A stretch of 64,000 nucleotides of DNA, from positions 67,081 through 131,080 of the forward strand of contig JACKDA010000005.1 in assembly GCA_020633775.1 (NCBI GenBank), written 5' to 3'. Origin of the DNA: Gemmatimonadales bacterium. GTDB lineage: Bacteria; Gemmatimonadota; Gemmatimonadetes; Gemmatimonadales; GWC2-71-9. Positions 61,688 through 64,000 of this stretch are shown one piece after another (within the stretch, counting starts at the first letter, position 1; every line of letters begins with the position of its first letter). A program made the position numbers and the translations under genes. A model generated the notes under the pieces. It had not been told where the DNA came from, searched no databases, and saw nothing but the letters and a program-made list of their open reading frames with translations.

Positions 61688-62796
61688 GCCGCTCCCTCGC
61701 GACCCTGGCCGCGGTGGCACTCGCCACCGCGGCCTGCGGCGGCGCCGCCGGCGCGCCGGGGGCCTCCCCCGGCGCGGCGCGGGCGAACGACGTGAAGCTC
61801 TACGTCGTGAGCCAGAGCGGCGCGCAGATCGCGGTGATCTCCGAGGCGACGCTCACCATCGACACCGTCATCGACCTCACCACGATGGGGTTCTCCCCCA
61901 ACGCCAAGCCGCATGACACCGCCGCCGAACCCGACGGGTCGGCCTGGTACGTCTCGCTCATCGGCGACGGGCGGGTGCTCAAGTTCGACCGCGCCAACCG
62001 GCTGGTCGGGCAGGTCGAGATGGAGACCCCGGGCCTGCTCGCGATGGACCGGGTGCACGACTCCCTCTACGTCGGCCGCTCGATGACGGCGGTCAACCCG
62101 CCCAAGGCCCTCGGCGTCATCAAGCGGAGCACCTTCCAGAAGATCGACGAGCAGGAGGTGCTGGTGCCGCGGCCGCACGCGATCGTCACCTCGCACGACG
62201 GCCGCTACGTCCACACCGCCTCGCTCGCCGAGAACCGGATCGCCTCGGTCGAGACCGCCACCGGGCGGGTCACGCTCTCGACCCTCGCCGGCGCCCCGCG
62301 CTCGCTGGTCGAGTTCACCATCTCGCCCGACGGCCGCACGATGGTCGTCGGCGGGGAGCTCTCGAACACGCTGCTCGTGTACGACCTCACCGGCATCCCG
62401 CCGCTCGCGCCGGTGCGCGAGTTCGCGGTCGGCGGCAAGCCGTGGCACCCGAGCTTCTCGGCCGACGGCCGGCGCGTCTATGTCCCGCTCCTCAGCGACA
62501 ACGCTGTCGCCGAGGTCGATCCGTTCAGCGGGACGGTGCTGCGGCGCTTCACCGAGGGCTTCGCCCAGCCGCACGGCTCGGTGGTCTCCCCGGACGGTCG
62601 CTACCTCTTCGTCAGCAACCGGAACACCGGCGGTGGCGGGATGGCAGGGATGAGCGGGCACGACATGCACGGCAAGGACGGCGACACCAGCTCGCACGGC
62701 TGGCTCACCGTCATCGACCTGCAGTCCGGCGCGATGGTCAAGCAGCTGATGCTTGGCGCCTCGCCCGCCGGCATGGGGGCCCCCGGCTCGCAATGA
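61684..62796 (+). CDS. YVTN-type beta-propeller lipoprotein
   Basis: The protein has 370 residues from a GTG overlapping the upstream stop (GTGA). Lipobox T-A-A-C ('VALATAACGGAAG'). Seven or so blades follow with YVTN/Lgl-like repeats: 'KLYVVSQSGAQIAVISEATL', 'AAEPDGSAWYVSLIGDGRVL', 'HDGRYVHTASLAENRIASVE', 'TISPDGRTMVVGGELSNTLL', 'SFSADGRRVYVPLLSDNAVA', 'VVSPDGRYLFVSNRNTGGGG'. A Met/His-rich stretch 'GMAGMSGHDMHGKDG' near the C terminus could bind a metal such as copper; this is inference. It is probably lipid-anchored outside the inner membrane. Confidence 0.88.
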   Translation: MSRSLATLAAVALATAACGGAAGAPGASPGAARANDVKLYVVSQSGAQIAVISEATLTIDTVIDLTTMGFSPNAKPHDTAAEPDGSAWYVSLIGDGRVLKFDRANRLVGQVEMETPGLLAMDRVHDSLYVGRSMTAVNPPKALGVIKRSTFQKIDEQEVLVPRPHAIVTSHDGRYVHTASLAENRIASVETATGRVTLSTLAGAPRSLVEFTISPDGRTMVVGGELSNTLLVYDLTGIPPLAPVREFAVGGKPWHPSFSADGRRVYVPLLSDNAVAEVDPFSGTVLRRFTEGFAQPHGSVVSPDGRYLFVSNRNTGGGGMAGMSGHDMHGKDGDTSSHGWLTVIDLQSGAMVKQLMLGASPAGMGAPGSQ

Positions 62797-64000
62797 GCCA
62801 CGGCCGGGTCGCATGGCTGGCCGCCCTCCTCGGGGCGGCCGTGCTGCCCGCTGCGCTTCCGGCGCAGCGGGCCGCGTCGTCCGGGGGCGAATGGACCCGG
62901 CGGGTCACCGGCATCGCCGTCACCGGGGCCGACGGCGCCCCGCTCGCGGCGCCGTTCCTCGGCGGCTTCAACCTCCCCCGACCGCAGCTCGTCGACATCG
63001 ACGCCGATGGCGACCTCGACCTCTTCGTCCAGGAACGCCGCGACGACCTGATCTTCTTCGAGCACGTGGACGACCAGTGGATCTGGCGCACCGACCGCTG
63101 GCAGGACCTCGAGCTCGGCGAGTGGTTCCGCTTCGCCGATCTCGACGGCGACGGCGACCAGGACGTCCTCGCCGAGCAGCGGATGGGCTACATCCGCGCC
63201 TACCGCAACGACGGCACGCCGCGCGAGGCGGCGATGGTGGCGATCCCCGATTCGCTGCGCGACATCACCGGCACCCCGATCTTCGCCGACCCCCAGAACA
63301 TCCTCAACGTGGTCGACATCGACTGCAACGGCCGCCCCGACCTCTTCCTCGGCCGGGTCGCCGGCTACGTCGACCGCTACGAGCAGGAGGGGACCGATCG
63401 ATTCGGGTTGCCGGTCTTCCGGCTGCTGGCCGAGCGCTGGCAGGGAATCGAGGTCCTCGGGCCGATCCCGGGTGACACCACCGCGTTCCAGGGACGCCCC
63501 ACCCTGCACGGCGCGAACACGCTCGCCTTCGGGGATGTCGACGGCGACGGCGACCTCGACCTCTTCTGGGGCGACTTCTTCGAGGCCGGGCTGCTGCTCA
63601 TCCGCAACGAGGGGACCTGCGCCACGCCGTGGCTGCAGGGCGAGCACGAGCAGTTTCCCCGCGGCGAACGGATCGTCACCACCGGCTACAACGCCCCCGC
63701 GACGGGCGATGTCGACGGCGACGGCCTGCTCGACCTGGTCATGGGGGTCATCGGCGGCGCGTACCAGCCGAACTACAGCGCGGTCGAGAACCTCTACCTC
63801 GTGCGCCAGCACGCCCCGGGCGCCTGGCAGGTCGAGACGCGCCGGATGATCTCGATGATCGACGTCGGCGCCGAGAGTGCCCCCGCCCTCGTCGATCTCG
63901 ACCGGGACGGCGACCTCGACCTCGTCGTCGGCAACAAGATCGAGCCGACCAGCGACACGACCGCGTCGCTGACCTGGTTCGAGAACACCGGGAGTGCCAC
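62793..64000 (+). CDS. Secreted FG-GAP/VCBS repeat protein (3' end outside window)
   Basis: 402 residues are visible; the gene runs off the right edge. ATG 62793 overlaps the previous stop (ATGA). The signal peptide is 'VAWLAALLGAAVLPAALPAQ'. Repeats of the calcium-binding D-x-D-x-D-G-D-x-D-L type recur: 'LVDIDADGDLDLFVQERRDD', 'FADLDGDGDQDVLAEQRM', 'VVDIDCNGRPDLFLGRVAG', 'FGDVDGDGDLDLFWGDFFEA', 'TGDVDGDGLLDLVMGVIGG', 'LVDLDRDGDLDLVVGNKIE'. It is a VCBS/FG-GAP beta-propeller. It completes an operon whose three products are all extracytoplasmic propellers. Confidence 0.9.
   Translation, partial: MSHGRVAWLAALLGAAVLPAALPAQRAASSGGEWTRRVTGIAVTGADGAPLAAPFLGGFNLPRPQLVDIDADGDLDLFVQERRDDLIFFEHVDDQWIWRTDRWQDLELGEWFRFADLDGDGDQDVLAEQRMGYIRAYRNDGTPREAAMVAIPDSLRDITGTPIFADPQNILNVVDIDCNGRPDLFLGRVAGYVDRYEQEGTDRFGLPVFRLLAERWQGIEVLGPIPGDTTAFQGRPTLHGANTLAFGDVDGDGDLDLFWGDFFEAGLLLIRNEGTCATPWLQGEHEQFPRGERIVTTGYNAPATGDVDGDGLLDLVMGVIGGAYQPNYSAVENLYLVRQHAPGAWQVETRRMISMIDVGAESAPALVDLDRDGDLDLVVGNKIEPTSDTTASLTWFENTGSA

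Overview
The window is about 70% G+C and densely coded. It carries many GTG starts, ATGA/GTGA start-stop overlaps, secreted hydrolases, lipoproteins and beta-propeller proteins, a TPP riboswitch in front of thiC, FCB-style RND efflux operons with a PG0541-like partner, and a histone-H1-like lysine/alanine-rich protein. This mix suggests a chromosome of the phylum Gemmatimonadota (FCB group). That assignment is inferred from gene content; no rRNA or other phylogenetic marker is present. I saw no tRNA, rRNA, CRISPR array, transposase or prophage module.

Layout. 1-4.7 kb: three tandem amidohydrolase-family genes (the first cut by the window edge), a small membrane protein and a secreted helix-hairpin-helix repeat protein. 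4.7-9.6 kb (minus): two paralogous Tat-exported DsrE-like proteins, a secreted M14 peptidase, a VOC protein and a SulP anion transporter. 9.7-12.2 kb: a secreted serine hydrolase, then two tandem paralogous outer-membrane beta-barrel proteins. 12.3-18 kb: TPP riboswitch and thiC, a hybrid histidine kinase, and a small four-cysteine exported peptide translationally coupled to a beta-propeller lipoprotein. 18-24.1 kb: a complete RND efflux operon (OMF, adaptor, pump, P-II-like protein, DUF2892 protein) driven by a probably leaderless promoter that overlaps a palindrome. 24.2-33 kb: DUF885 peptidase, membrane protein, Hsp20 behind a sigma-54-like promoter, a phosphodiesterase lipoprotein coupled to a GH29 fucosidase, small proteins, and a YtcJ-like amidohydrolase lipoprotein behind a heptamer tandem repeat.

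33-44.6 kb: a NarL-type two-component pair (minus), two small genes, then a second RND operon (pump, OMF, adaptor) that runs on into a HEWQH metalloprotease-like protein and an M14 peptidase. 44.6-52.4 kb: Bcp peroxiredoxin, PD40 lipoprotein, signal peptidase I, MFS transporter, zinc-ribbon protein, H1-like protein, chemoreceptor, cold-shock protein and two uncharacterised proteins. 52.43-52.79 kb is non-coding. It holds five DnaA-box-like elements, an A+T-rich stretch, and what looks like an independent small-RNA unit ending in a strong intrinsic terminator. 52.8-59.2 kb: YhaM-like nuclease, GT4 glycosyltransferase, an orphan Fis-type DNA-binding protein, a pseudopilin, a MerR-like protein, LemA and M48 peptidase, and an HD-GYP response regulator. 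59.3 kb to the end: an overlapping operon of three secreted beta-propeller proteins (choice-of-anchor B/LVIVD, YVTN-like lipoprotein, FG-GAP/VCBS), the last cut by the window edge.

The dominant theme is cell-envelope work: export, efflux, extracellular hydrolysis and surface beta-propellers, with regulators between them. The most unusual items are the peptide/beta-propeller pair, the DnaA-box and small-RNA intergenic region, the metal-site-less amidohydrolase paralogs, the Tat-exported DsrE-like pair, and three convergent gene pairs that end on the same CTAG tetranucleotide.
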